Source: Chelonoidis abingdonii (Eukaryota > Chordata > Testudines > Testudinidae). From it: 64,000 nt of DNA. A program made the position numbers and the translations under genes. The DNA is taken from contig NC_133777.1 of assembly GCF_003597395.2 (NCBI RefSeq), positions 11,276,214-11,340,213 on the forward strand, in the 5' to 3' direction. Positions 1 to 13,315 of the stretch are shown here, in pieces; position 1 is the stretch's first letter, and every line of letters starts with the position of its first letter. The notes under the pieces are model-generated. The model made no database searches. It saw nothing but the letters and a program-made list of their open reading frames with translations, and was not told the DNA's origin.

Positions 1-582
1 TGTGACCATCGCTTATTAGCACAGTAGTGTCTAGGAAATGGACCACTTATGTTGACTGGTCTAGGCTGAGGTTGATGGTGAGACGGAAATTTGTTAAAAT
101 CATGGTGGAATTCCTCAAGGGCTTCTTTTCTATGAGGGAGAAAGTAAATGTTAGCTGTCATCTTCTGGGGATGTCTGACCTAAAACTCACCCTCTTCTGC
201 TGGGCAGTTGACCAATGGATCCTCAGGTTCCTCTTTGCTGTTTATCAGCCAAGTCAATCTACTATTGATCACTTTAACAGAACTTAGTTTGGCTAGATCT
301 GTTAGTACTAACCAGTGACTTAAATGGAAATACTGAAAAGGAGAACCCTCCCCTCTAATCTCCTGAGCACATCAGGAGATTGGGGATGGTGGAACAAAAA
401 GCATTTTGGAAAAGTTTATAGTCCTCAAATATGGTTACGTTGGGTAATGGCTTGATTCTGACCTTGCCTTTCACGAATAGCGACCTCAAGAAAGGCAGCA
501 TCTCATAGATGGCCAGACTCTGGCAATCAGATTGTTCCTAAATAGCCACAGTTTCAGCAATACATCAAAATATGTTTTTTAT
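1..582. other. Intronic sequence, nothing recognised
   Basis: Mixed-composition intron. An 86-codon open frame at 27-287 has no recognisable motif and no supporting splice pattern. Confidence 0.5.
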
Positions 583-735
583 TATTGCTGAATTCCGTTC
601 CTGGCTTTGCCACTGATCTGCTGCCTGACCTTGGTCAGGTCACTTCATTTCTCTGTGCTTCAGTTTCCTCATCTGTGAAATGGAGGTGGGGATATTGACC
701 TGCTTTGCAATGTGCTGATGAAAAGCACAATAGAA
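583..735 (+). repeat. MIR-like tRNA-derived SINE fragment
   Basis: The core is clear: a TTTGCCACTGATCTGCTG block, then a diverged 'gtcacttcatttctctg' and CAGTTTCCTCATCTGTGAAA. This is the conserved MIR/CORE-SINE signature shared across amniotes. The 3' part, with a GAAAAGCACAATAGAAG tail, is diverged. It is an old, inactive copy. Confidence 0.75.
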
Positions 736-3700
736 GAACTGTTTAGTATAGAAGTTATTTAGAACAAGAAGTTTCTGGGCATTCTCTTTTAATGTCCTTC
801 TCTTTACATGTTAATCTTTGCCTGCTTTCTTACTCCTTGTATTTCTCCTGTTTGCTGCCTGCCCTGCTTGCTCTGCCCATTTCTCTCTAATCCTGCCTGT
901 TCTCTCTCTCTCTGTCTCCTGCCTGTGGAGAGTTGTGGTACCAAAGATGAAAGGTTTTGAAAATAAGAACTATGAGATGAGGTAGGAAGCACTAAACACG
1001 GTCAACTCAGAGAGACCTGTGGGAAGACTCTAAGTATGTGAGGAGATGTTATAAAGGAGAACAAAATCTATTATTTTCATTAGGCAGTGAGATCAGAAGA
1101 GGAAACAATGGGCTTATTCTATAATTGGGAAAATGAGTCCTAAAATATTTAGACAATGGGACAAACCAGGGCATGGAAGAAACCAGGGCAGGTGAAGAAA
1201 TTCATGGCTGAACTGAGCATCCATTTGCCAGAGATGTTTTAAGGGTAATTAAATCAATTCTGCCATGACCAGGGGGGAGGAGAGGAGGAAGCAAAAGAGA
1301 GCCAAATACCTTCTGGTGTTACATCCCATTAGCTGGAGGTGGAAGAGTGGTGTGAAAAGAAGCATTAGTGTTCAGTAACTGTCCTCCCACTTGTCAGTGA
1401 ACTGGAGGTATGCCCTATTTAAATGTGTAATGATTGCCTTAACCACCTAGCACAGACAAGCAATCATTTCTTGGTCAGTAGCCTTGTGATTGTGTAATAC
1501 ATGTTGGTAACAAATTCAGTGGAAGCCACATAGATTTTTCTTAATCCTGAGATGAGCCCATTTTATATCTGCTTCCCATCTCTCTCTCTGATGTGAGACA
1601 TTCTGATTTGTTAGTGTATAAGTGACTATACTTGTGACATACCAGTGGCTACAGTTGCAAATCTTTACTGTATAATTTCTACATACAAATTAATATCAAG
1701 CTGAGAATAATCACTAACATAAATAACCCATTTACATAAACATTGCAGACAAACATTTATCAGAGCCATCCTTTGCTATGCAACTTGATGTCTTTCATAT
1801 GCGCACACGTGCTAAAATACGTGGCATAATTTATGTAAGACACACTGCCCATATATTAATAATTGAAATGTCTGTACTTAAACCAGTGAACTTAGTCTGT
1901 ATTCAAGGGTGCCCATTTCTTGTTGTGAATGGTGTAAGGGAGGTAATTAAGGTTGATTAAGGGAATAGATGGTTGGAGTGTAGATATGGTGTTGCTTTTC
2001 TCTGTTTGCATTGCGAGATAAATAGTCCAACAACCTTAACTTAGAATTTTAAAAGGTGAGGTTTTGGGGCAGAGGGTGTTGGTGAGGATATATGCCTATA
2101 GTTATAATAGTCTTTGAAGTGCTAGAGCACTGAATGTGAAGAAGAATCATGTTTGCAACTCAGTGCAGTGAGTGATATTGAGAAGGCAATTACGTATGAT
2201 TTACAAAATAAAAAGAGCCCAGTCGCCTTAGCGCATGATACCTGCAGGGTTTAAGAGCATCCTCTCTAATCTTAGCTAGTAAGAGTGGTATATAATGTTA
2301 GAATTTCCCTTGTCAGAGGGCCCATTAGTATAGCAGTGTGAGAGCAATGTGTGTGCTGGAAAACGAGAGCAGCTGCTTGCTGCCTGTTGCCACAGGAGGT
2401 GGTGGAGAGGCTGTTTCTAAACGGTTGGTTTCCCCACAGGGTTTTTATTTATAGTATTGAACTGTTAAGATGTAAAATTGATATGTGTCAGTAAAAACTT
2501 AAAAACAGTTATTAATAGTGTGAATTTTACAAGCTGCAAATGGAGATGGTCTTCCTTGTTTTTTCTTTTGTTCCTCTCAAGAGTCCTGCGTTTTGTAAAA
2601 AGTTTAACTTTTCTTTTGAAATGAAAAAGGGAATTGCCAACAAGTTTAGACTCCATATTTCCCTGACTATTACCAGCTACAGGTTCTGTTCATGTCTTTA
2701 TCGTTCATACCCACTGAACTGATATTCTTCTCCCTGCACAACTCAGAATTTAAAAACTCAAAACAATTGCAGCCTGCATAGTGTGTCCACAAAGAAAGAT
2801 ACCCACATACAAATCACAATCAAAGCTTTAATTGTGAGGGGGCTACAATTAAGACTGCGTTTGTTTTAAGTTCTACACTATAATGATCAATATTAAAACC
2901 AGGTGGGTGTAACCAGTAGGATGTGCATCTTTAAAAGCTCTGTAAAATTTGGGTCCTGAACTACTGGTTAGAATAATAGAAGCTGACACTTGTGTTCCAC
3001 TTTGACGTATAGTGTGTCTCCATGTGGTTCCTGTATTTTTCTTTATGGCAGCTCTGGTAGTCTACTCTGTGATGTGCTCTGAGTTTTCAGTTATTACTCC
3101 CCTTTCCATTCATTCCTGACACCTCTTTTTCATCGGGTTGGATGACTGTCTTTTTGAGAAGCTGTAATGACTTCTCTTGGTTCCTGAAGCCAAACTAATA
3201 AATTGCTGACCATCTAATATGGGGGTCAAGCCACTCAAAGGTGATAGTGTGGGTAGCTCCTGTTTGACTCCTAGTTTGGAAGAGAAGTAAATCATACAAT
3301 TAAAATAAATGGGCTGTAATTTGCAAGGAGAGATCAGTATGAAATTCAAGTGGAAGTTCCTTCTTCTACCTGTAAATTTTGCAAACATTTTACTGGAAGA
3401 TAGAAATTGCACGAACATGCCTATTAAGAAACAGGTAGCACTTCTGTGTAATCCACCCAGCCATTTCAGGCATGGAAATGGGGCTTCACCAATAAAATGA
3501 GAAAATACAGCACCATTGTACCATCTCCTAATATCTTCCTACAAGGTAGTGTGACCACAGAACTGAAGAGACCTCCTTGCTTTGAGAAAGAAAGATCAGC
3601 AATCTAGCAGAGAAATGTCTGAAAATGACATTGTCGTTGAGGAACAGAAACCAAAGCAGAAGTTGAATTCTTCATATTGATAGGGGAAGAGGAGGCAATA

Positions 3701-3738
3701 GAATCTTGTTTCAGAGTGGTAGTTGCATTAGTCTGTAT
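736..3738. other. Unclassified AT-rich intron with a short CT microsatellite
   Basis: A (TC)n tract lies near 899-914. The rest carries no repeat I can name and no splice-bounded frame. It may include old, unrecognisable transposons. Confidence 0.5.
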
Positions 3739-3890
3739 CAGCAAAAACAACAGGGAGTCCTTGTGGCACCTTAGAGACTAACACGTTTATTTGGGAAGTG
3801 GGTTTTAGCTCACAAAAGCTTATGCCCACATAAATTTGTTAGTTTCTAAGGTGCCACAAGGACTCCGCACTGTTTTTGCTAATAGAAACT
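3728..3890. repeat. Short palindromic interspersed element (MITE-like)
   Basis: Two arms of about 45 bp face each other: 3739-3783 and 3837-3882. The left arm contains GAGTCCTTGTGGCACCTTAG and the right arm its near-exact complement. They enclose about 53 bp containing a CACAAAAGCTTATGC motif. I recall this arm and core combination as a very common turtle repeat ('...GGCACCTTAGAGACTAAC...'). The fold would be a long hairpin. Transposase family is not determinable. Confidence 0.75.
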
Positions 3891-5624
3891 TGGTCATACT
3901 GCAGCTGGTAGGGGAGACATGAGTTACCTTTTGAGCTGCTACTGTTGTAGTTCTGCCAAAAACTTGTGTTTAAACCTGGTCCTTCCCCACCTAGATAATT
4001 ACTTTTATGTCTGGGGAGATTTGATATGCATAATATAGCCAAATACTGTGTACCCAAGTGACTGGCACACATGTCAGCTGTGGTGCTAGTGAGACAGTAG
4101 GGATTGGGCAAATAGTTGTCCAATACTGCATGGAAACAGCCCTTCAGAAGGAGGGTCAACCTTCATTTAAAAAAAGATATACCATTCTTCAATAACTGTC
4201 CCAAACATTTCAGAAATATGATGTTAAAGTGATTGGGGCTATTCCTGTGGAGTTCTGTTGAATATCTTTTAAAGGGAAAATGGTAATTCCTTTGTACAGA
4301 ATAGAAATAAAACTTGCTTAATTTGTGAGAAAGCACTGCATTGGTATTAAATTGCTGAGTAGGCTGTTTCTGAAGTTTGGTGTGTGTGTACTGTGACACT
4401 GTGGGAGACTAATTTTAATAACTTCTAGATTGGGATTCAGCCCATTTCTGGGGCTGGTACCAGATCTAAGGATCCAGTGTTGGCACCTGCCCAATATTGT
4501 GTTGCAAGCTTGAGAGGGAGAACCTTTGTCTGGCTTTAGTAGGTTCTCTTCCCACCCCCCCATTTCTCTATAAAGTTATGTAAACTTGTTCTAGGGCACT
4601 GGCATTAACAGATGCAGAATAGACTGATAGGAATATCATCTACAGGATAGGAGTCCTCCCCTCTCCTCCCTCCAAAGTATCTCCTTGGATTCCTGCTATC
4701 TTAAATCCAGATGACACATCATATGAGCTAGCCTGTCCATTCCGGTGAGTCTGAGATGGGTAGGATCGATATTAAATGTAACTGTCAGAGCTCCAAATGT
4801 GTGGTCAATGAAAGACCGGTTATTCTGATACCTACCTTTGTGTGTCTTGTCTCATTTATATTCAGTCTTGAACTTGCCAGTAATTTTCGCAGTATGTTTC
4901 GGAAATGCCACTGGAGATGTTATGCAAGGAGAGCAAGCCCAGCATATCTTCAGAAATTGTATGATTCCAAAGAAATACGCATATATACTTTTGGTACTTG
5001 CAACTTCCTAGGGTTCAGTAAGGGCTACTGTCTAATGTATATCTCGGTTTAAGTGGGTGCTAATTATAAACTATTTTTCAGTAACTCATCATATTCAGAA
5101 AATAACACTAAAAGGCTTAACAAATCATTGAAAACACTTTCTTGCCCACATGTGGCTTTGAGACAGATGTTGTGCCATTGGCAGGCTGTCCCAGAGCTTC
5201 CATATGGTACTGGTTGAATTTGTCATGTCTTGCATGGTGTGATATACATACAGAGACCAAAACTGAAAGCATTTAGAACTCTCTGCTGCTTTTTATGCAT
5301 TCCTTTTCTTGTGTACTTCATCAGTTGTATAGAAAGTTCTAATGCACTAGTAATCCCTTCCACTGTATGGTGATGGTGGCAAAACAATATATTAAGGTAT
5401 AATGCCAAAGTTATGCCTTCTTTTGGTACGCTAGTGGTTTCAAACATGTTGAGTTCATGTGTATTGGGGTGAGAAGTCAGATCCAAGTCTAAAAAATAAT
5501 GGAGATCTGTGAAATAGAAAGACTTTGCTTTGAGGTGGTTGAAGGGAGCTTTGATGTGGTCATAAAGTCTCCCAAAGTGATTTGGTCTTATCTCCCTTTG
5601 TCATCTCAGGACTGGTTTTTGCTA
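3891..5624. other. Unclassified intron
   Basis: No repeat family or exon recognised. Overlapping open frames on both strands (for example 98 codons at 4756-5052) show no known domain. Confidence 0.45.
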
Positions 5625-5892
5625 CCGGGGCGATCGATTCAGGAAGGGTCGATTTAATGAGTCTAGTGAAGACCCGCTAAATCAACAGAAGAGCACTCTC
5701 CAGTTGACCCCAGTACTCCAGCTCTCTGAGAAGAATAAGGGAAGTTGACTGGAGAGCGTCTCCCATTGTCGCAGCGTAGTGAAGACATTTCGGTAAGTCA
5801 GCCTAAGCTATGTCAGTTCCAGCTATGTTATTCACATAGCTGGAGTAGCGTAACTTAGGTCAACTTACCCCAGTAGTGAAGACAAGGCCTCA
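5625..5892 (-). mobile_element. Palindrome-rich non-autonomous DNA element (MITE)
   Basis: The right end reads AGTAGTGAAGACAAGGCCT, the diverged complement of the AGGCCTTGTCTACACT-type terminus common to turtle MITEs. Inside, 5804-5860 forms a hairpin whose perfect core is at 5819-5843 (CCAGCTATGT, 5-nt loop, ACATAGCTGG). Several GTCGAT/ATCGAT-type words and 'tagtgaagac' repeats are typical of the family. The left terminus near 5620 is not recognisable, so the copy may be truncated. The superfamily (Harbinger or hAT) is uncertain. Confidence 0.7.
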
Positions 5893-7529
5893 GTGTCTCT
5901 GAACTGACGTTTTTGTACTTGTGGCTTTAAGTGATTTTGTGTTGATTGTGGAGGCTTTACAAACCATTTAGGCTGGATGTTAAGGAATCCTGTTAGAGGT
6001 GTTTCAGATTAACCTATTATTAGCACTTGGTCTTTCAAAGTCCCTCCATGTCTTGGAACGTCGGTAGGATGAAGTTGTATTAGTGAATGATACCACTAAG
6101 TCACTGAATAGTTGGCTAGGCTACATTTATCCTAAGGCACTTGGAGGGGAAAGGCATTTTATGAATGGAAGTAGAGGAGCCAAAAATATATCATCAGGTA
6201 TGTTATTTCATTTTAAAGTTGAATTTCCTTTGAGTTGAGAATAATAACAAAAAATTAGCTCTGATATAAACGCCAACACACGCCTCATTGGAATCCTCTG
6301 TATCTACAGATTTGAACATATAGCAATGTGAAGGTTTTTGTGTGTACAGGTATTGTTGTGTTAATGGGCACTCTGTTTATCCTTTTTTTTGTCCTCATGA
6401 GATCGCATGTGTTGCAAGTTGGAAGATTCTCTCCTCTTGGCAAATGTTAAATTAACTGTTCTCTGCACTGGTGGATTTAGTGTTGGAAGCTAGGTTTCAG
6501 CATGATCTCTTGGATGCTAAGAAAGTTTTGCTTCACCTGCCTGTTTTGTTGTTGCGTGAAAAAGGAGATTTCACTCTCACCATTAATTCACTCTCACCAT
6601 TTACCAGATTTCTCCATCATGTCACTCATGGGGCAGGTAGGTATCCTGCTCTCTGGGGCAATAGTGGTTTTTCTTTTTGCCCATTTATTCTGGTTTTAAT
6701 AAAGCTTCCTGTTTCCGCGATTACACTAGACCTGACGCATTTTGCTTTTTCACTCCCGGGCACAACTTGAGCAGACACCCCGTGTTATTCTAGATTACAT
6801 GGTGGATCCTTTGATGTGTACTGACTTCTGCTTGGTATGAGAGCAAGACAGACAAATTTATTGTAACTTTTGACAAAATAAGCTTTTGAACCTTTTCACT
6901 CCAGTCTCCATTGCTGTGTAGCTTTTCTGAAAGCACAACAGAAGCAAAAAAATTATTAGGAGTGTTTATAATTTTACAGTAAGATGTTAATTAAAACAAA
7001 GCTCCCATAGGCTTTGTTTTTGCACATTTAATCATAATAATAAAATAATATGCATTTCTCAACTAATGTTTTCCCTTTTCCTTCTGGTAAACTAACTTTT
7101 TCCTGATTGTTTTTTAATGAAACTTGACCTTAATATTGTTTTGCTTTTTGTCTGATGATTTAAGCACAACACCCTTGATGTGCGCATAATTTTGGAGAAA
7201 GATTTTCTTGGCTTCTAGCTGCAGAACCGGTGGAGGAAGAACAAAAGAAAATATTGTCTTTTGTCTGGATGAATTAGCTAGTGCTTGCATGCCTCTTTGA
7301 AAATTGAAGGTGCTCTCTAAATGCTGAGTAATGTTATTGTTAGGTCCTGCATATAGTAGCTTGTGGATTTAATGACAATGGATTATTTTATACAGTATTT
7401 AAAATCTGGAGGACTACGTAGTGTCTTTTTAATGAAGATTGAAGATTCTTGCATTTCTGTGGAGGGATAGGAAAAAGTCCAATGCATGTTCATTGTTTTT
7501 CCTGATTTATACCTGGTAACCCCTTGGAT
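5893..7529. other. Unclassified AT-rich intron
   Basis: Two overlapping frames at 6471-6770 (99 codons) and 6502-6699 lack known motifs. Nothing else identified. Confidence 0.45.
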
Positions 7530-8090
7530 ACTGTAGAATTAGAGGAGGTTTGACCAAAGGGCAGTGGTAATCATTAAGGGTCTGGAAAAACTCATACAAG
7601 CAGAGATTGCAAAGATTGGGAAGGTTTGCTTTAGTAAGGAGTCGAATAAGAGAGGACATCATGAAAGTATATAAAAATACTGACTGATCTAGAGAAAGTA
7701 GATCAGAAGCTTCTGTTCTCCATGTCTCAAAATAGAAGAACAAGGGGTACATTCAGTGAAACTGGTAGGTAGTTGGCAAATTCAAAACTAATAAAAGGAA
7801 ATACTTTTTCACTCAGTGTATAATTAAATGGTGGAACTCCTTGCTACAGGAAGTCTGGAAGGTCAAGAATTTATCAAGATTCATAAATTTTTTGAAATGA
7901 CTGTTAAACCTTCCTCTTAGGGGGTTAAGCCAAACTCTAACTATTACAGATGAGGATGAACCTGCCTATTTCAAGATGGTTCTCCCTCTGGAGCATCTGT
8001 TACTGGCCACTGTCAGAGACAGGATACTGAACTAGCTGTACCACGTGTCTGATCTCAGCATGGCAGTTCAATTCCTAGTTAATGGCCCAC
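7530..8090 (+). mobile_element. CR1 LINE 3' fragment (old subfamily)
   Basis: Read on the + strand it follows the CR1 3' region in order: a diverged end of the reverse transcriptase ('gagattgcaaagattggg'), then ATAAAAGGAAATACTTTTTC, GTGGAACTCCTTGC, GGCCACTGTCAGAGACAGGA and a terminal CTGATCTCAGCATGGCAGTTC. Small indels break every frame. 5' truncation is normal for CR1. Confidence 0.85.
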
Positions 8091-9744
8091 AGTTACGTTT
8101 ATTACTGGGATAGAATGCTTATACTGGCAAATGTCTGTCCTACTGTAAAACTGGCAGGCTTGTTTTGATTACATGCAGAAGGCCATTTCAGTACTGCTGC
8201 TTAGGGGGGCAGGGGCCCAGAGCAGTCACGCTTCATACCTTTCACTTTGCTGTCCATTTGAAAGCAAGCCCTGAGGTTCACTATTGATTAATTTAATAAG
8301 ATCCACAGTGCTGGTGCTGAGCAAACTCTGCTTTAGGGTGAAACAATAGGAAACTGCTCCTACAGGAGGTTGAGAAGGAGAATATACAGACTTGCTCAGT
8401 CGTACTTATTTTTTAACCTTTGTCAGTGGCTGCACTTGGTTATTTATTCAAAGTTCACTTTAGATAGTCATTTACGGGTTCAAAATATAAACTTTTAAAC
8501 ATTTAACTTACTAAAGTAATGTGAAATTATATGTCATAATATTTTAGTTGTAGCTGAATTTTAAATATGAAACAATAGCTCTTAGGTTACCCCAAATAAC
8601 TCACCAATATTCTCCTTAAACAGTGCCCAATAGGTCTTTGGGATGCATATGAAGTTAAGTGGCACAATGTTACTGTCATTCCCAGAGTACATTTGGATCA
8701 ATTTCTTTAGTCATGTAGATGGCATGCGTGCATTACTGTGATGATGTATTGATCTTTCAGGCTTCACTGTCATCACTGCCACCTCCTACATATAATAGCA
8801 CTTTACATTTTTCAAAAGAGTGAATGGGAGCACTAGTGCAAATCAGCTATTGGCATTTTTACCATCTTGCCATGTAACCCTGCTCAGACTATATCTACAG
8901 ACAGCCATGGTTTCAAAACACTAGCACTGGTGGAGTTGCTACAGTAATGTGGGAAAACTTTCACAAGGCTCAGTGTTGGCAGGTAAACACAGTTAAAAAC
9001 CAATGCACAGAGGGTAGAAAAAGCAGTTGTGTGGGTGCACTGGACCACCTGTCAAATAAAGTGAATCGTAAATCAGTTACACTAAATAGTCTGTCTGTAG
9101 TGTAAATGGAGCTTTTCCTGTTACAGATGAATATATCCCTAATCTGTTGTCCTCTTGTGCCTAACAGTCTAGAACACAGCCCGTTTTCCTTGTGGTTGCC
9201 CATTGCTATGACCTGAAGCCATAGTCATCCAGTAGGAGAATACCAAACCCCTCCCAGACATTTCCCTGCCTAACATTCCATTTACAGAACATTTGCACAG
9301 TGGAGAGGATGAACTGCGTTTGCTGAAGAAACTAAGGGTCAGGGAGCAGAGTGTAATTTCCTAACTAGAATTATTTAAGGATAATGTAGATGTGTGCTGT
9401 GCAGTGACCTGAGAGATAATTTATCATTTATAACTTGTCAAAATTCAGATCTTTATTCAAATTACTGTGCCTCTGTACAATGGGGGTGAATGTGGTAAAA
9501 TATTGTGAATTACATGACATATTTAGTAGGATGAATGTTTTTAAAATGTACAATTTTGAATCGATGAATGAGTGACTAACCTTAACTTTTTAGTAAGGAA
9601 TCATTCTGTTGCTTAGTAGTTGTTGTATTCTGCCCACTTGAGATGGATGACTTCCCAGCCAGTGATGACTAGGGTCCAGTCTGTAGTGTTACGGAGAGCT
9701 TGGCAAGCCAAAGACAGGGTTGATCCATTTATGTGATGTCTAGG
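8091..9744. other. Unclassified intron
   Basis: No family recognised. A 77-codon minus-strand frame at 8970-9203 has no motif. Confidence 0.45.
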
Positions 9745-9850
9745 TAAATTATTTATTATTTGTATTATGGTAGTGTTTAGAAACTAGGACTCCATTGTGC
9801 TAGGCACCGTATAAATGTCTAATTAAGATAGTCCCTAACCTGAAGAGTCC
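9745..9850 (-). repeat. SINE 3' tail of the MIR-like turtle family
   Basis: The complement reads as a 'caatggagtcctag' stretch followed by 'aatacaaataataaata', with the 'gctaggcacc' word on the + strand. The same tail in direct orientation ends the SINE at 62665-62937 ('aatacaaataaataatag'). Only the tail is present. Confidence 0.65.
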
Positions 9851-10720
9851 CCCTCCAATGTATGGGGATTTTGCCCTCCGCTGTAGACTTTTGACTGCCG
9901 TCAGTTTCCTCCAGCATTCTAATTCAAAAATATTGTGTGAGGATAGTTTATAATCACCCTCTTCCCATACCCACTTAAATCCAACAATTCCCTGTTCTTT
10001 GGGACAATTAATTCTTAAGGGTAAGAGGTAGGGAACTTTCCCTACCTTATGGCTCTTCTTTTTCCTTTAAGCATCTTTCAACTGCATTTCGAAAAGCAAA
10101 TGGCAACTTCTGAAGTTTGCTGAAGGAACCTAGGATACTGTCATTCTGTAAATAAAGTATCCATGTCTTCCCATGGGCACGTGGCCTTTGTTCAGAGGCT
10201 TCCTGTTTTACCAGAGTATTTAGTGCCAGCAGTTTTCCACAAAATATTGCTGATTTCATATTTTTACTTAAAAAAAAAAAAAAAATCTCCTACAGGGTAA
10301 CTGGAAAATTAGGACTTCTGTATGTTTGTTTGGAGAGCATGGGAAGTGTAATTATATTTATGGGAAGAGCTGAGTGTGGTGTGTGATGAGCATTATCTGT
10401 AGTAGGCACAGAGCTGTAGTCTGCTCGGATAAATAGCTGGTTTTGAGACATTGTACTCCTGGCTGGTGGTGATGTTTGAAGCATCAGTGCAAACCCTTAT
10501 TTCCTTTGTCCTTTTCAAAAAGCTGCTGCTGCAGTATTTCTAGAATTGTTGAGACTTTGAAAAGGAATGGGAAATTATTTTAAAAAGCAATTTAACATTC
10601 CGTATAGAGCGGAAGGGATAAACTTATTCATCTGACTCGCCAGTGCTCTCAAGATTGCTGCTATAAAAGACTCAGTCTGGTGTTTTAAGTCTGCCTGTGT
10701 ATATAAGCAAGCATACAAAC
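9851..10720. other. Unclassified intron with an A17-type homopolymer
   Basis: A poly-A run at about 10269-10286 has no SINE body beside it. Otherwise nothing recognised. Confidence 0.45.
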
Positions 10721-10877
10721 ATAAGAATGGCCACCTGGGTCAGACCAGTGTCCTATCTTCCAACAGTGGCCAATGCCAGATGCTTCAAAGGAATGAAGAG
10801 AACAGGGCAGTTATCAAGTGATCCATTCCCTATCGTCTAGTCCCAGCGTCTTGCAGTCAGAGGCTTAGGGACACCTA

Positions 10878-11057
10878 TCTACCCATCTCATAGAACTGGA
10901 AGGGACCCCAAAGGGTCATTGAGTCCAGCCCCCTGCCTTCACTGGCAGGACCAAGTACTGATTTTGCCCCAGATCCCTAAGTGGCCCCTTCAAGGACTGA
11001 ATTCACAACCCTGGGTTTAGTAGGCCAATGCTCAAACCACTGAGCTATCCCTCCCCC
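10878..11057 (-). mobile_element. tRNA-headed SINE nested in the CR1
   Basis: On the minus strand it starts GGGAGGGATAGCTCAGTGGT, an A-box-bearing tRNA head. It continues with GAGCATTGGCC and a B-box-like block (GGTTGTGAATTCAGTCC). It ends with the TTGGGGTCCCTTCCAGTTCT tail that resembles CR1 3' ends, as described for tortoise Pol III SINEs. CR1 sequence resumes on both sides (GAGGCTTAGGGACACC before, ACATGGGGTTACATCC after), so the SINE inserted into an existing CR1. Confidence 0.88.
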
Positions 11058-11188
11058 GAGAACATGGGGTTACATCCTTGACCATCTTGGCTAACAGCCA
11101 TTGATAGATCTATCCTCCATGAACAGATCCAATTCTCCTTTCAACCCATTTATAGCTTTGGCCGTCACAACATCCTTGGCCTCTAGTT

Positions 11189-11767
11189 CTACAGGTTGAC
11201 TATGTGTTGTGTGAAGAAGTACTTCCTTTTGTTTGTTTTAAACCTGCAGTGTATTAATTTCATTAGGAGACCCCTGGTTCTTGTGTTATGTGAAGAGGTA
11301 AATAACACTTTCTTAGTAACTTTTTCCATACCATTCATGATTTTATAGATCTCTATCATATCCCAACTTACTCGTCTCTTTTCCAAGCTGAAGAGTCCTA
11401 GTCTTTTTAATGTCTTCTCATTTTTGTTGCCATTCTCTGTACCTTTTCCATTTCTAATGTATTTTTTATGAGATGGAGTGACCACAACTGCATGCAGTAT
11501 TTTGGCTGTGGATGTACCATGTGTTTTTTATAATGGCATTATGATATTGTCTATTGTATTATCTATCCCTTTCCTCACAATTCCTAACATTCTGTTAGCT
11601 TTTTTGACTGTCATTGCACATTGAGCAGATGTTTTCAGAGAACTATCCACAGTGACTCCAAGACCTCTTTCTTGTGTGGTAATGGCTAATTTAGGCATTT
11701 TATATGTATACTTGGGATTATGTTTTCCAATGTGCATTACTTTGCATTTATCAACATTAAATTTCAT
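11189..11767 (-). pseudogene. CR1 reverse transcriptase, C-terminal remnant in two frames
   Basis: The upstream half (11528-11767) encodes FNVDKCKVMHIGK, then a diverged 'RGLGVTVDSSLKTSAQCA' block and KKANRMLGIVRKG. The downstream half (11189-11485) encodes [10 protein letters not shown] and [16 protein letters not shown]. Both are standard CR1 landmarks in the right order. Frameshifts separate them and the catalytic YADD region is not intact between the pieces. Confidence 0.9.
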
Positions 11768-12431
11768 CTGCCATTTTGTTGTCCAGTCAACCAGTTTTGT
11801 GAGATTCTTTTGTAACTCTTTGCAGTCTGCTTCAGACTTAATTATTTTGTATAATTTTGTACCATCTGCAAACTTTGCCCCTCACTGTTTACCCCTTTTT
11901 CCCGACCATTCATGAATGTGTTGAATAGCATTGGTTCCAGTACGATCCTTGGGGGACCCTGCTATTTACCTCTCTGCATTCTGAAAACTGACCATTTATT
12001 CCTACCCTTTGTTTCCTGTCTTTTAACCAGATATTGATTCATGAGAGGACCTTCCCTCTTATCCCATGACTTCTTACTTTGCTGAAGAGCTTTTGGTGAG
12101 GGACCTTGTAAAAGGCTTTCTGAAATTTCAAGTATACTGTATCCATTGGATCATCCTTGTCCACATATTTTTGACCCCCTCAAAGTATTATGAGAGATTA
12201 GTGAGGCATGATTTCCCTTTACAAAATCATACTGACTATTCCTCAACAAATCATGTTCAGTAAATGTCTGATAATTCTGTTCTTTCCTATAGTTTCAACC
12301 AATTTTCCTGGTACAAAAGTTAGGCATACCGGCCTGTAATTGCCAGGAACTCCTCTGGAACCTTTGTTAAAAATTGGCATCACATTAGCAATCCTCCAGT
12401 CATCTGGTTCAGAGGATGGTTTAAGTATAGT

Positions 12432-12760
12432 TTACATACCACAGTTAGTAGTTCTGCAGTTTTCACATTTTAGTTCCTTCAGAGGTCTTGGGTGAATACC
12501 ATCTGGTCCTGGTGACTTATTGCAGTTTAATTTATTTATTTGTTTCAAAATCTCTTCTTGTAACACTTCAATCTGGAACACTTTTTCAGATTTGTCACCT
12601 AAAAAGAATGGCTCCCTCACATCCTCTGCAGTGAAGACTGATGTAAAGAATTCATTTAGCTTCTCCACAATGGCCTTGTATTTCTTGTGTGCTTCTTTAG
12701 CACCTCTATCATCCAGTGGCCACACTGATTTGTTTTGCTGGCTGTCTGCTTTTGATGCTT
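12432..12760 (-). pseudogene. CR1 reverse transcriptase, N-terminal remnant
   Basis: The minus strand encodes LNEFFTSVFTAEDV, then an acidic linker, INKLNCNKSPGPDGIHPRPL and KELKCE. This is the CR1-clade segment that precedes and enters RT motif 1. The frame is cut after 97 codons, far short of the normal ~900-residue ORF2 product. Confidence 0.9.
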
Positions 12761-13129
12761 TTGCTCTTAGTTTTTGTGTGTTTTGCTACTTACTCTTCAA
12801 ATTATTTTTTGGCCTGCCTAATTACACTTTCACACTTGATTTGCCAGTTTATGCTCCTTTCTGTTTTCCTCATTAGGATTTGACTTCCAGTTTTTAAAGG
12901 ATGCCTTTTTACCTCTAACCACCTCTTTTACTCTGTTGTTTAGCCATGGTGGCATATTTTGGGTTCTCTTACTAATTATTTTAATTTGGGTTATACATTT
13001 CATTTGAGCCTCTATTTATGGTGTTTTTAAATAGTTTCCATGCAGCTTGCAGGCATTTGTGTCTTGTGATAGTTCCTTTTAATTTCCATTTAACTAGCTT
13101 CCTTCTTTGTATAGTTCCCATTTCTGAAG

Positions 13130-13315
13130 TTAAATGCTAGTATGATCAGCTTCTTTGGTATCTTTCCCCGTTCTCCCCCCCCCCCCGCAGATATTAAATT
13201 TAATTGTACGGTGTGTGCTGTTACTGAGCAGTTCAACTATATTCACCTGTTGGACCAGATCCTGTGCCCCACTTACGACCAAATCAAGTATTGCCTCTCC
13301 CCTTGTGGGTTCCAA
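13130..13315 (-). pseudogene. CR1 endonuclease, C-terminal remnant
   Basis: The peptide EPTRGEAILDLVVSGAQDLV followed by STHRTIKFNI corresponds to the end of the APE-type endonuclease (the usual 'TR..A.LDLV' and 'S.H..I.F.I' pattern). The expected catalytic SDH is degraded to STH. A C-run at 13177-13186 breaks the frame at its border. Confidence 0.8.

Noticed and set aside
13177..13186. C-run as a G-quadruplex-forming regulatory site
   Set aside because: A single homopolymer inside a dead LINE; there is no repeated G-tract pattern.
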